Under the pieces are notes generated by a model that saw only the letters and a program-made list of their open reading frames with translations, was not told the DNA's origin and searched no databases. A DNA stretch of 64,000 bases from assembly GCF_009827445.1 (NCBI RefSeq), contig NZ_WTYI01000001.1, forward strand, positions 1,578,381-1,642,380. The letters run 5' to 3'. Below, piece after piece: positions 54,146-62,902 of the stretch (within the stretch, counting starts at the first letter, position 1; every line of letters begins with the position of its first letter). Source of the stretch: Qipengyuania aquimaris (lineage in GTDB: Bacteria; Pseudomonadota; Alphaproteobacteria; Sphingomonadales; Sphingomonadaceae). Position numbers and translations under genes: made by a program.

Positions 54146-54895
54146 CTAGAAACTGGCCGTCACGGTTCCCACGATCGCATCGTCGGTAAAGCCGTCGATC
54201 GAAGGGCCTTCGACGCCAATATAGGAAATGCCGACTTCAAGCGGGCCAGCAGCATAGCTGGCACCGATCGACCAATCGAGACCGCTGTCGTCCGTATCGC
54301 CAGCGAGCAGCGGCGGCGCGAGTACGCCGTCGGTGTACCCGAGGTGCCCGGTGACGGTCAGCGGCGTACCCGGCAAGCCGGTGCTGAGATCGGTGTAAAC
54401 GTAAAGGTTGTCGTCCCCGCCAAGCGAATCCTGTTCCCAGGCATAGGCGGCGCCGACGGTCGCTTCTGCCGGACCGAGGTTGAAGCCGATCGAAGCGTAG
54501 GGTTCCCAGTAATCGGTATCGAGACCGAGTTCTTCGGAGGGATAGAGATAGTACAGCAGGCCGACATCGACGCTGACACCTTCGCTGAGCTGGCCCGACC
54601 AGCCGCCGTAAATGTCGAATTCCATCTCGCCATAGGACGGTCCGCCGTCGATCGAGGACGCCCAGACACCGGCGTAAAAGCCGCTGTCATGAGCCACATC
54701 GAGACCACCCTGGATTGCAGGATCGCCGCCGGACAGCGAGACCCCGCGGAAGCGGTAGTCAGTCACGAGCGAGACATTGGCCGAAACGGTTACGCCGTCG
54801 GCCTCGGCTTCGTCCTGCGCGAGAGCGGGGGAAGAAATGCCGCATGCAAGAGCGGCGAGCGAAACGGCCAGTCGGCCGCGAAAGGACGTGAGCAT
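54146..54895 (-). CDS. TorF family putative porin (TIGR02001)
   Basis: A 249-residue outer-membrane barrel. ATG 54895 follows an AAGGAG site and opens a signal peptide cleaved after ALA (SSPALAQDE). The mature start VTVSANVSLVTDYRFRGVSLS is the hallmark of the TIGR02001/TorF family, and the chain ends IVGTVTASF with the aromatic needed for barrel insertion. Members are small barrels with unknown solute preference. It is divergent from the phosphatase gene, and a terminator follows. Confidence 0.9.
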   Translation of the reverse strand: MLTSFRGRLAVSLAALACGISSPALAQDEAEADGVTVSANVSLVTDYRFRGVSLSGGDPAIQGGLDVAHDSGFYAGVWASSIDGGPSYGEMEFDIYGGWSGQLSEGVSVDVGLLYYLYPSEELGLDTDYWEPYASIGFNLGPAEATVGAAYAWEQDSLGGDDNLYVYTDLSTGLPGTPLTVTGHLGYTDGVLAPPLLAGDTDDSGLDWSIGASYAAGPLEVGISYIGVEGPSIDGFTDDAIVGTVTASF

Positions 54896-55117
54896 ATTCG
54901 AACTCCTTAGGTTCGGTTTGGTGCTTCGTCCCACCTGCGTTTTCGCCGGGTCCCCGTTTTTAGGAAGGGCTCCTCGGTCGAAATCGAAATGATCGTGCAG
55001 CAAGCCACGATTCGGCGCAAGATTACTTGCTGAACTTTTCGCTATCGCAATATCAAGCGTGGCTATTGTGCAACTGCGAAGGCGTTAAGCTGCGGCTCAG
55101 CGCTTGCTGCTATATCG

Positions 55118-55140
55118 GCTGTGCATTAGATGCGCACAGC
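55118..55140 (+). repeat. Hairpin upstream of metallophosphatase
   Basis: GCTGTGC and GCACAGC around a 9-base centre, ending 23 bases before the ATG. It could fold in the mRNA leader or be bound as DNA. Confidence 0.4.
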
Positions 55141-55163
55141 ACGAGAGTGCCGCCAGAGAAACC

Positions 55164-55955
55164 ATGATCCAGTCCCTACGCAATCTCTTCCGCAAACCCG
55201 ACAAGGACCGCCGCATCGCGCGCGTCCCTGAGGGCGAGCGTTGGTATGTGATCGGCGACATTCACGGACGGCTCGACCTGCTTGAGGCGTTGCAGGCTGC
55301 CATTGAGCAAGACGATGCGCAGGCGGGCGCGGCAGACACGACGGTCGTCTTCCTTGGCGATCTCGTCGACCGTGGACCCGACAGCGCGGGCGTCATCAAG
55401 CTTGCCCGCAAATGGGGCAAGAAGCGCAAGGTCCGCTATCTTGCGGGCAACCATGAAGAAATGTTCCTCGACAGCTTCACCGACAAGGAAACGCTGCGCC
55501 ACTTCTTGCGTCATGGCGGGCGCGAGACGGTGCTCAGCTACGGAGTGAAGAAGAAGGAATACAACCGCATGCAGCTCGAAGAGGTGCAGAAGGTGATGCA
55601 GAAGGCGGTGCCCGCCAAGGATCGTGAATTCCTCGAAAGCTTCGAAGAAATCATCGTGGTCGGCGATTATGTCCTCGCCCATGCCGGGATTAATCCCAAG
55701 CGGGCCATCGACGACCAGAAGCGCAAGGATCTGTTGTGGATCCGCGACCGCTTCCTCTCTCATGCAGAGCCGCTCAGCCATGTCGTGGTGCATGGCCATA
55801 CGATTTTCGAAGAGGTCGAAGATAATGGCAATCGGATCGGGGTCGATACCGGGGCATTTCGTACCGGTCGCCTGACCGCACTTGTTCTCGAGGGTGACAG
55901 CAGGCGAACCATCCAGGCCGCCCAGGCCGAAGATGGCAGCATTACCACCTCGTAA
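55164..55955 (+). CDS. Serine/threonine-type metallophosphatase
   Basis: A 263-residue calcineurin-like phosphoesterase close to bacteriophage-lambda type PPP phosphatases. Two-metal ligands appear in order: VIGDIHGRLDLL (Asp, His), LGDLVDRGPDSAGV (Asp), AGNHEEMFL (Asn, His) and VLAHAGINP / VVHGHTIFE (His). Residues 1-30 are a basic leader. No kinase gene lies next to it and the protein substrates are unknown. It is followed by the convergent rnpB gene, 21 bases on. Confidence 0.9.
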   Translation: MIQSLRNLFRKPDKDRRIARVPEGERWYVIGDIHGRLDLLEALQAAIEQDDAQAGAADTTVVFLGDLVDRGPDSAGVIKLARKWGKKRKVRYLAGNHEEMFLDSFTDKETLRHFLRHGGRETVLSYGVKKKEYNRMQLEEVQKVMQKAVPAKDREFLESFEEIIVVGDYVLAHAGINPKRAIDDQKRKDLLWIRDRFLSHAEPLSHVVVHGHTIFEEVEDNGNRIGVDTGAFRTGRLTALVLEGDSRRTIQAAQAEDGSITTS

Positions 55956-55976
55956 TTCGCAAGCTCCATTATAAGC

Positions 55977-56393
55977 GCCAGGGGGCCTGTAAGCCGGGTT
56001 CTGTCTCCGCAGACGGTATCCGAAACCGGACCGTATCCGCGGCGGCAGCCATTCGTCTGGGCCGCGGATCGCTCCGCGGCTCAAGCAGCCAACCCGGGCG
56101 GTCGCAGCTGTTACACTCGGGGCGAAACACCCCGGCCCTCTTGCGAGAGCGCGCCACCCCTATTCGGCCTTGCTCCGGGTGGGGTTTGCCATGCGGGCGC
56201 TGTTACCAGAACCCCGGTGCGCTCTTACCGCACCCTTTCAGCCTTGCCTGATCTCCCGAAAGAGCCATCGGCGGTCTACTCTCTGCGGCACTTTCCCTAC
56301 GGTTGCCCGCGGCGGGCGTTACCCGCCACCCTCGTTTCGTGGAGCCCGGACTTTCCTCGGATGCGAACACCCGCGGCTGCCCGGCCCCCTGGC
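55977..56393 (-). ncRNA. rnpB: RNase P RNA component (bacterial class A)
   Basis: About 417 bases encode the catalytic RNA that trims tRNA 5' ends. On the minus strand the ends pair (P1: GCCAGGGGGCC with GGCCCCCTGGC). Conserved core stretches are present: GAGGAAAGTCCGGGCTCC near the 5' end, ACGAAACGAGGGTGGC, then GGGTAACGCCC, CCGTAGGGAAAGTGCC, ACAGAGAGTAGACC-like AGAGTAGACCGCCGATGGC, GGTAAGAGCGCACC, GGCAAACCCCACCCGGAGC and finally ACAGAACCCGGCTTACAG. Several open frames cross this region but are artefacts. Ends are placed by the P1 helix and may be off by a few bases. Confidence 0.96.
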
Positions 56394-56400
56394 ACAAGCC

Positions 56401-56430
56401 CCTATAGGGTCAGAGACGGCTTAGGAAAAG
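56401..56430 (-). promoter_or_regulatory. Candidate rnpB promoter
   Basis: A TATAGG -10 box (56406-56401) lies seven bases before the predicted RNA 5' end, with TTTTCC about 17 bases further upstream as a weak -35. A GCGGCTT/AAGCCGT hairpin overlaps the -35 side and may also end aquaporin transcription. Confidence 0.4.
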
Positions 56431-56446
56431 CCGCCTCGTATAACTG

Positions 56447-57165
56447 TCAGCCTGCATCGCCTCCGATATTTGCCAGCGTCTCGTCAGGCGAAAGCAGATA
56501 ACGCCAGATGACGGCGCCGATGGCGGCACCCACAAGGGGCGCGAGCCAGAATAGCCAGAGCTGCCCGACAGCACCGGTTTCGGCATAGAACGCAACGCCG
56601 GTCGAGCGTGCGGGATTTACCGAAGTGTTGGTAACCGGAATCGAGATCAGGTGGATCAGGGTCAGGCCAAGCCCGATCGAGATCGGCGCGAAACCGCCCG
56701 GTACCTTGTCGGAAGTCGATCCCAGAATGATGACCAAGAACGCCGCAGTCAGGACGATTTCAGCCACAAGCGCGGCCTGCATCGAATAACCGCCGGGCGA
56801 CAGATCGCCGAAACCGTTGGAGGCAAATCCTCCCGGGGTCCAATCGGCGACACCCGAAGCTATGACGAACAGCGTCCCTGCAGCGCAGAAGGCGCCGATA
56901 AGCTGCGCGCCCCAATAGGGCAGTAAATCCTTCCAGGCGAAGCGGTTGGCGACTGCCAGGCCCAGCGAAACCGCCGGGTTGAAATGTCCGCCAGAAATTC
57001 CGCCTACGGCATAGGCCATGGTCAGAACCGTCAGGCCGAAAGCCAGTGCCACCCCTACAAAACCGATCCCCAGATCGGGGAATGCGGCGGCAAGGACAGC
57101 CGCGCCGCAGCCACCGAAACGAGCCAATAGGTACCGAAGAATTCTGCGAAAAGTTTCCTTAGCAT
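56447..57165 (-). pseudogene. aqpZ: Aquaporin Z with single-base frameshift
   Basis: The gene for a water channel. ATG 57165 follows GGGAGA and starts [16 protein letters not shown], exactly the AqpZ N-terminus; the next residues expected, [14 protein letters not shown], appear in another frame. One T is missing from a TTTTC run (minus strand; A-run at 57117-57119 on the plus strand), so codon 17 onward is shifted. The span of 719 bases would be 720, or 239 residues, with one base restored. All else is intact: both NPA loops (HFNPAVSLG and VNPARSTGV) and the Arg/His selectivity filter (NPAR, ISGGH). Either a recent loss, a slippage site or a sequencing error. Confidence 0.85.
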
Positions 57166-57237
57166 TGGAGTTCTCCCTCTCCCGACTTCGGAAAGAGTGC
57201 CCAAATACTAACAAAGATCAAATCAGCCTGTTGAAAA

Positions 57238-57963
57238 CTACCGCGTTACGCCCCGGTCACGGTCGAGCAGGAGCTGAAACAGGATCGCTCTTATCTCGCC
57301 GTCAATCTCGCCATCGATCTTGCGCGGGCGCCAGCGTCGCTGGAAGGCTTCGACCGCTTTGTGCCCATCGGTAATGTCGTATCCGAACCGTTCGAGCGCG
57401 AGATAGAACGCGCCGTCATTGTCGAACGGGTCGCCAAGTTCGATCTTGGGTGTCGGCAGGCATAGCCCGTATTCGGCCAGCCTTTCCCACGGGAAAAGCT
57501 CGCCCGGATCGATTTTGCGCGCCGGCGCAACGTCGGAATGGCCCACCACATTGGCGCGGGGGATATTGTGCTCTTTCACCATCCGCGCGACCAGCGGCAC
57601 GAGTGCTTCGAACTGCGCTTCGCTGAAATCCCTGTAACCGTGCAAATGGCCGGGATGATCCAGTTCGATTCCGATGCTGGCGGAATTCACGTCCTTATGC
57701 CCGCGCCAGTAAGAAAGGCCTGCGTGCCACGCGCGCTTTTCTTCAGCGACGAGACGGGTCACCTCGCCCGCTTCGGAAATGAGGTAATGCGCGGAAACCT
57801 TGGCTTCCGGATCGCACATACGCTCCAGCGCGACATCGGCGCTGGTCATCTCGGTATAATGGATGACCACCATCGAGACCGGCAGGGTACGCTCGTCGAA
57901 ATTGGGCGAGAGTCGCTCGCGATGGACGAGTTCGTCTCCGGTCGAGCCGCCCTCGCCGCTCAA
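57238..57963 (-). CDS. N-acetylmuramoyl-L-alanine amidase, AmpD/AmiD type
   Basis: A 241-residue Amidase_2 family zinc enzyme that cuts the bond between MurNAc and the stem peptide. Zinc ligands are His in MVVIHYTEM (about residue 35), His in NVVGHSDVAPARKIDPGELFPW and the following Asp. A C-terminal three-helix peptidoglycan-binding-like part (DGHKAVEAFQRRWRPRKIDGE) is present as in AmiD. No signal peptide is seen, which fits a cytoplasmic AmpD-like recycling role. A TTG start overlapping the chpT stop (TTGA) with GGAAGGG upstream is used. Confidence 0.88.
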   Translation of the reverse strand: MSGEGGSTGDELVHRERLSPNFDERTLPVSMVVIHYTEMTSADVALERMCDPEAKVSAHYLISEAGEVTRLVAEEKRAWHAGLSYWRGHKDVNSASIGIELDHPGHLHGYRDFSEAQFEALVPLVARMVKEHNIPRANVVGHSDVAPARKIDPGELFPWERLAEYGLCLPTPKIELGDPFDNDGAFYLALERFGYDITDGHKAVEAFQRRWRPRKIDGEIDGEIRAILFQLLLDRDRGVTR

Positions 57964-58619
57964 CCGATCAGCCCTTCCGGCTCGGGCAGGACCGCACCAA
58001 GCACCAGGGCTTCGTCGGTGCGCGCATATTGCAGACCGCCACCCGATTCCTCGGCCAGCAGAGCGATCATGTGCGCTGCGGCAGTGCGGCTCGACAGCTC
58101 GGAGGACGGCAGGCTGCCTTCGATCGCCTTGCCGATAGTTTCGTCAAAAGCGATCTTGGGCCCGGTGGCGCGAACCACGATCTCGCAATTGCCATCGCGC
58201 ACTTCCGCGCCGACATCCAGCGTGCCGCCGCGCACCAGCGCATCGATTGCGATCTGGGCGAAGTTGAGCAGGACTTTCACGGACGGCTTGGAAAGATTGG
58301 CGGTTTCGATCGCCCAGTTGATCTGGATCTTGTCGTTATCGCCCGCCAGCGCCTCGATCAGCGAACGCGGTTCCGCAACGTCGACGCGGTCGCCGAAGCC
58401 TCCTGCTGCACCGAACGCGAGGCGGAAGAACTTGAGCTTGTTGGTGGAAATCGTCGCGCTCTGTTCGAGCAGTTCCATCACGCTCTTGCGCATTTCCGGA
58501 TCGGTTTCCACCGCCAGCAATTCGAGCCCGTTGCTCAGGGCCCCCACCGGGCTCAACATGTCATGGCAAAGGCGCGAGCAAAGCATTGCCGCAAGATCGG
58601 TGGGATTGCTGTCGGTCAT
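57960..58619 (-). CDS. chpT: Histidine phosphotransferase ChpT
   Basis: A 219-residue cytoplasmic phosphotransferase that passes phosphate from CckA to CtrA and CpdR in the alphaproteobacterial cell-cycle relay. The phospho-accepting His19 is in LCSRLCHDMLSPVGAL and the C-terminal half is a degenerate ATPase-like fold, as in ChpT. ATG 58619 is chosen by family similarity; 27 further open codons upstream are not. The amidase gene overlaps its end. It shows that a CckA-ChpT-CtrA relay operates in this organism. Confidence 0.92.
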   Translation of the reverse strand: MTDSNPTDLAAMLCSRLCHDMLSPVGALSNGLELLAVETDPEMRKSVMELLEQSATISTNKLKFFRLAFGAAGGFGDRVDVAEPRSLIEALAGDNDKIQINWAIETANLSKPSVKVLLNFAQIAIDALVRGGTLDVGAEVRDGNCEIVVRATGPKIAFDETIGKAIEGSLPSSELSSRTAAAHMIALLAEESGGGLQYARTDEALVLGAVLPEPEGLIG

Positions 58620-58656
58620 TAAAGCCCCGTCGGGAATGGAAATTGGTTGCGGTCTT

Positions 58657-59052
58657 CTAGCGTTCGCGAACCACATAGGGAAGCGCCGTGAAGCCGCCAT
58701 CCCCTGCCCGCCAAAAGGTGACTCGATCCGACGCGATTATCGCCCATACCGCCCCGTCGCCTGCCGCCATGGCCGCATCTTCCGCAGAAGGGCCGTCGCG
58801 GCCGTTGGGGTGCGAATGGTAATACCCCAGCACAGCCGGGCCGCCGCTACGGGCATTGCGATGGGCATCGACGAGCTGTTGCGGGTCGATCTCGAAATGC
58901 CGTTCGGGCTCAGGGTGAACATTGGTCGCGGGGCGGACTTCAGTGATCCGGTCGCCTTCTCCCAGCAGCACGCCGCAGCATTCGCGCGGGTGCGCCGAGG
59001 TTGCCTGCGATACCATGGCCTCGACAAGGCGGCTTGAGAGTTCGAGCGTCAT
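58657..59052 (-). CDS. M67 family JAMM metallopeptidase
   Basis: A 131-residue JAB/MPN-fold zinc peptidase. The JAMM motif is complete: Glu in the helix ECCGVLLGEG, then HSHPNGRDGPSAED with His-x-His and Asp as ligands. Relatives remove C-terminal extensions from ubiquitin-like sulfur carriers or act in cysteine biosynthesis; none of those genes is adjacent. ATG 59052 matches family starts (MTLEL). The alternative ATG at 59070 shares a CATG with the divergent rluD start. It lies upstream of chpT on the same strand. Confidence 0.88.
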   Translation of the reverse strand: MTLELSSRLVEAMVSQATSAHPRECCGVLLGEGDRITEVRPATNVHPEPERHFEIDPQQLVDAHRNARSGGPAVLGYYHSHPNGRDGPSAEDAAMAAGDGAVWAIIASDRVTFWRAGDGGFTALPYVVRER

Positions 59053-59068
59053 CGCCCATGGCGATAGC

Positions 59069-60013
59069 ATGTCTTCGCCGGAAATCCTCACTGGAGTGCT
59101 GACTTCGCCCGGAAGGCTCGACAAGGCGTTGGCCGAAGCGTCCGGCCTGTCGCGCGAGAGGATCAAGGCGCTGATCGCCGAAGGCGCGGTCACGATCGGA
59201 AAGACCGTGGCGAAATCGGCCTCCGCCAAGGTGCAGGGCGAGGAGAATTGGCGCATTGCCCTGCCCGCTCCGACACCGCTCGACACTCCGGCGCAAGACA
59301 TTCCGCTGGTGGTCGTCTACGAGGACGACGACCTGCTGGTCGTCGACAAACCCGCCGGAATGGTCGTCCATCCCGCCGCGGGAAACCAGGACGGGACGCT
59401 GGTCAACGCGCTGCTCCATCATTGCAGGGGCAGGCTGTCGGGGATCAACGGGATCGAACGGCCCGGCATCGTTCACCGGATCGACAAGGATACCAGCGGC
59501 TTGCTGGTGGTGGCCAAGTCCGATGCCGCTCACGAAGGCCTCGCCGCGCAATTTGCCGACCACTCGATCACCCGCCGCTACCTGGCTATTTGCGCCGGAC
59601 ACCCAAACCCGCCCGCCGGGACCGTTTCCAGTAGGATCGGACGCTCCGACAGGGACCGGAAGAAGATGGCGGTGCTGCCCGACACCTCCTCCCGCGGAAA
59701 GCACGCGGTGACTCATTACGAGACCCTGCGCCTGCTCGATCACTGCGCACTGATCGAATGCCGGCTCGAAACCGGGCGCACGCACCAGGTCCGCGTTCAC
59801 TGTGCATCAATCGGTCATGCGCTATTAGGAGACCCTGTCTACGGCCGCACTCCGAAGCCCCTTAGAGGCTTGCTCGACGAGCTGCATTTCGAACGCCAAG
59901 CCCTCCATGCAGCACGTCTGGGACTCAGGCATCCTATCAGCGATGAAAGCCTGGATTTCCGCGCCGAAATGCCTGCCGATATGCGGGAACTTATCGACGA
60001 AACCGCACGTTGA
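59069..60013 (+). CDS. rluD: Ribosomal large subunit pseudouridine synthase RluD
   Basis: A 314-residue synthase that makes pseudouridines in helix 69 of 23S rRNA. An S4 domain (GRLDKALAEASGLSRERIKALI, about 15-36) precedes the catalytic domain with Asp139 in RPGIVHRIDKDTSG and CRLETGRTHQVRVHCASIGH. ATG 59069 lacks a clear ribosome site and lies only 16 bases from the divergent M67 start. The following gene rpoH is on the same strand after 122 bases. Confidence 0.93.
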   Translation: MSSPEILTGVLTSPGRLDKALAEASGLSRERIKALIAEGAVTIGKTVAKSASAKVQGEENWRIALPAPTPLDTPAQDIPLVVVYEDDDLLVVDKPAGMVVHPAAGNQDGTLVNALLHHCRGRLSGINGIERPGIVHRIDKDTSGLLVVAKSDAAHEGLAAQFADHSITRRYLAICAGHPNPPAGTVSSRIGRSDRDRKKMAVLPDTSSRGKHAVTHYETLRLLDHCALIECRLETGRTHQVRVHCASIGHALLGDPVYGRTPKPLRGLLDELHFERQALHAARLGLRHPISDESLDFRAEMPADMRELIDETAR

Positions 60014-60135
60014 AATCGACGAAAGACAGATGCATTTTTCCGCAGATTGCGGTATAAGTAACCCAGTGGCCCGATAGACCGGATGCCCATCAGGGGTCCG
60101 GCAAACGAGGTCGACGCTAGAAAGGTCAGGAATAA

Positions 60136-61041
60136 GTGAGCAACACCAAATCTTTGAGCGTTCCGGCGCTCGGCGGGGAGCAGAGCCTCAACCGCTATCT
60201 TTCCGAAATCAAGAAGTTCCCGGTGCTGACGCAAGAGCAGGAATACATGCTCGCGAAGCGCTACGAGGAACACGACGATCCCGATGCTGCGGCGCAGCTC
60301 GTGACGTCTCACCTGCGACTCGTCTCGAAAATCGCGATGGGTTACCGCGGCTATGGCCTGCCGGTTTCCGATCTCATTTCCGAAGGTAACGTCGGCCTCA
60401 TGCAGGGCGTGAAGAAGTTCGAAGCCGATCGCGGCTTCCGCCTCGCGACCTATGCGATGTGGTGGATCAAGGCGAGCATCCAGGAATATATCCTGCGCAG
60501 CTGGTCGCTCGTGAAAATGGGTACCACTGCCGCGCAGAAGAAGCTGTTCTTCAACCTGCGCCGCATGAAGAAGAACCTCGACGCTTACGAGGATACGGAC
60601 CTTCATCCCGACGACGTGAACAAGATCGCGACCGATCTCGGCGTGCCCGAGCAGGAAGTGATCAACATGAACCGCCGGATGATGATGGGCGGCGACGGTT
60701 CGCTCAACGTCTCCATGCGCAACGGCGAAGAAGGCTCGGGCGAATGGCTCGACTGGCTGACTGATGATCGTCCGCTTCAGGACGAGACGGTGGCCGACGC
60801 GGAAGAAAAGGAAGTCCGCCACGAAATGCTCGTGGAAGCGATGGACAGCCTCAACGACCGCGAAAAGCACATTCTCACCGAACGTCGCCTGACGGACAAT
60901 CCGCAGACGCTCGAGGAATTGAGCCAGGTCTACTCGGTCAGCCGCGAACGCATCCGCCAGATCGAGGTGCGCGCTTTCGAAAAGCTGCAGAAGGCGATGA
61001 AGGCCATTGCCGGCGAGAGGCTTCTGCCGGGCGCTGCCTAA
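60136..61041 (+). CDS. rpoH: RNA polymerase heat-shock sigma factor RpoH (sigma-32)
   Basis: A 301-residue sigma-70 family factor directing RNA polymerase to heat-shock promoters. Region 2 reads SDLISEGNVGLMQGVKKFE and RLATYAMWWIKASIQEYI; the RpoH box AAQKKLFFNLR, unique to sigma-32, is at about residues 133-143; region 4 has SVSRERIRQIEVRAFEKL. Start is GTG 60136 after an AGG-containing site. An inverted repeat CCGCA/TGCGG at 60041-60052 lies in the leader. It probably drives clpB at 17179 in this same window. Confidence 0.97.
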   Translation: MSNTKSLSVPALGGEQSLNRYLSEIKKFPVLTQEQEYMLAKRYEEHDDPDAAAQLVTSHLRLVSKIAMGYRGYGLPVSDLISEGNVGLMQGVKKFEADRGFRLATYAMWWIKASIQEYILRSWSLVKMGTTAAQKKLFFNLRRMKKNLDAYEDTDLHPDDVNKIATDLGVPEQEVINMNRRMMMGGDGSLNVSMRNGEEGSGEWLDWLTDDRPLQDETVADAEEKEVRHEMLVEAMDSLNDREKHILTERRLTDNPQTLEELSQVYSVSRERIRQIEVRAFEKLQKAMKAIAGERLLPGAA

Positions 61042-61061
61042 ATCGCGACCATATGACATCG

Positions 61062-61095
61062 AAACGGCGCGGGGCTTTCCTCGCGCCGTTTTTTT
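61062..61095 (+). terminator. Rho-independent terminator of rpoH
   Basis: A stem AACGGCGCG with CGCGCCGTT and a ten-base loop is followed by a run of T residues ending at 61095, 20 bases after the rpoH stop. Confidence 0.92.
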
Positions 61096-61110
61096 ATCCA
61101 AGGGCAATCC

Positions 61111-61779
61111 ATGCGTTTTCTCGTCCGTTTCCTGTTCAAGTTCCTGCTCGGCTTCGTGGCCCTCAGCCTGCTGCTGGTGCTGACGTTCAAGTTCGTACCG
61201 GTTCCGGTAACGGCGACCATGGTGATGAACGGTGACGGGATCACCAAGGACTGGGAGCCGCTGTCGAACATCGACCGGAACCTTGTACGGGCAGTTATCG
61301 CTGCGGAGGACGGCAAGTTCTGTACGCATGACGGCTTCGACCGCGAGGCTATCGAGAATGCCATCGAACAGAACGCCAAGGGTGGCCGGATTCGCGGCGG
61401 GTCGACGATCAGCCAGCAGACCGCGAAAAACGTCTTCCTGTGGCAGGGCGGAGGCTATTTCCGCAAAGGGCTGGAAGCCTGGTTCACCGTCCTGATCGAG
61501 AATATCTGGGACAAGCGGCGGATCATGGAAGTCTATCTGAATGTCGCGGAGACGGGCATTGGCACATACGGCGCCGAAGCGGGAGCGCAGCGCTATTTCC
61601 GTAAGTCGGCGGCGAGCCTCACGCCCCTCGAAGCGGCACGCATGGCCGCCGCCCTTCCGCTGCCGCAGGAACGCTCGGTGACAAATCCCGGCGGCTGGCT
61701 GCGCAGACACGGGAACACGATTTCGGCGCGCATTGGCGTGGTGGCGCGGGACGGGCTCGACAGCTGCATCTACGAATAG
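61111..61779 (+). CDS. mtgA: Monofunctional peptidoglycan transglycosylase MtgA
   Basis: A 222-residue GT51 enzyme that polymerises lipid II into glycan strands. One N-terminal helix (FLLGFVALSLLLVLTF) anchors it with the domain in the periplasm. Catalytic Glu66 lies in AVIAAEDGKFCTHDGFD, and later motifs GGSTISQQTAKNVFLW, KRRIMEVYLNVAETG and YFRKSAASLTPLEAARMAAALP are complete. There is no transpeptidase domain. It follows the rpoH terminator, so it needs its own promoter. Confidence 0.95.
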   Translation: MRFLVRFLFKFLLGFVALSLLLVLTFKFVPVPVTATMVMNGDGITKDWEPLSNIDRNLVRAVIAAEDGKFCTHDGFDREAIENAIEQNAKGGRIRGGSTISQQTAKNVFLWQGGGYFRKGLEAWFTVLIENIWDKRRIMEVYLNVAETGIGTYGAEAGAQRYFRKSAASLTPLEAARMAAALPLPQERSVTNPGGWLRRHGNTISARIGVVARDGLDSCIYE

Positions 61780-61875
61780 CCTCTTTCCGCTGACAGGATA
61801 TCTCGCTGTAATGTTTGCCTTTCGAGGCCAGTGATGGTCTGAGGGCAGGAAGCAACGCAAGGAAGGCATTGGCAG

Positions 61876-62814
61876 TTGGGCATAGGCCACAGCCATGATC
61901 ACGCAGGTGGGCATGACCACGACCATTCCGGGCACGGGCATTCCCATGCACCGAAGGATTTCGGCCGCGCATTCCTGATCGGCATCATCCTCAACACCGG
62001 CTTCGTCTTCGTCGAGGCGGTGTACGGATGGATTTCCGGCTCAATGGCGCTGATCGCGGATGCCGGGCACAACCTCTCCGACGTGCTGGCCCTGCTACTG
62101 GCCTGGGGCGCCAGCGTCGCTGCCAAGCGTCCTCCGAACGAGCGATTCACTTATGGCTACAAGAGCTCGACCATTCTCGCAGCCCTCGCCAATGCTGCGT
62201 TGCTGCTGATCGCGATCGGCGCCATCGCATTCGAAACGGCGCACCGCATTTCCAATCCCCAGCCGGTCCAGGGCATGACCATGGTCATCGTTGCGGGCAT
62301 CGGCATCGCCATCAATACCGGCACTGCCCTCCTCTTCCTGCGCGGACGGGAGCACGACCTCAACATTCGCGGCGCTTTCCTGCACATGGCAGCGGATGCG
62401 TTGGTGAGCCTTGGTGTCGTCCTCGCCGGTATCGCCATTATCTACACTGGCGCACTGTGGATCGATCCGGCGGTCAGCCTCGTCATCGTTGCGGTCATCG
62501 CATGGGGCACCTGGGGGCTGCTGAAGGACAGTGTCGCAATGAGCCTTCTGGCGGTGCCGAAAGGCATCTCGGAAAAGTCCGTGCGCACTTACCTCGCCTC
62601 GCTCGACGGGGTGGAGGCCGTCCACGATCTGCATATCTGGCCGATGTCGACCACAGAGACCGCGCTTACGGCGCATCTCGTAATGCCAGCCGGCCATCCC
62701 GGCGATGAATTCCTCTACGAAGTCGCGGACGAATTGGAACATCACCACCGGATTCAGCACGCAACTATCCAGATTGAGAAAACACGGTCACAGAGATCGA
62801 ATTTCTGCGCCTAG
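61876..62814 (+). CDS. Cation diffusion facilitator metal exporter
   Basis: A 312-residue CDF transporter that exchanges Zn(II), Co(II) or similar ions for protons. It opens with a His/Asp-rich segment (GHSHDHAGG and further HDH/HSH units) that binds metal, followed by six helices. The transport site motifs are HNLSDVLALLLA in helix 2 (AGHNLSD, with His and Asp) and HMAADALVSLGVV in helix 5. The C-terminal cytoplasmic domain has the ferredoxin-like VEAVHDLHIWPMS. A TTG at 61876 with AAGGAAGG upstream is the only plausible start. Confidence 0.92.
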   Translation: MGIGHSHDHAGGHDHDHSGHGHSHAPKDFGRAFLIGIILNTGFVFVEAVYGWISGSMALIADAGHNLSDVLALLLAWGASVAAKRPPNERFTYGYKSSTILAALANAALLLIAIGAIAFETAHRISNPQPVQGMTMVIVAGIGIAINTGTALLFLRGREHDLNIRGAFLHMAADALVSLGVVLAGIAIIYTGALWIDPAVSLVIVAVIAWGTWGLLKDSVAMSLLAVPKGISEKSVRTYLASLDGVEAVHDLHIWPMSTTETALTAHLVMPAGHPGDEFLYEVADELEHHHRIQHATIQIEKTRSQRSNFCA

Positions 62815-62902
62815 AAAACCGCAGAATTTAGCCGTTTCTCCGGAACGTCAGTCCTGCCGAGTGCTTGTGTCACTGGACGGGCAGAAAATTCGGAGAGTTT
62901 CC

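Noticed and set aside
55977-56393. Short open frames on both strands across the rnpB region
   Set aside because: The region folds and reads as RNase P RNA with its conserved core; frames there are chance.
60010-60060. A housekeeping promoter for rpoH from TTGAAA at 60010 and TATAAG at 60053
   Set aside because: The spacing of 37 bases is far too long, and no better -35 lies at 16-18 bases.
59839-61947. A 702-codon frame antisense to rluD, rpoH and mtgA
   Set aside because: It crosses three real genes and a terminator and resembles no protein family.
62840-62870. EcfG-type general stress promoter before the fasciclin gene (GGAAC around 62842)
   Set aside because: The -35 element is present but no CGTT is found 16-17 bases downstream.
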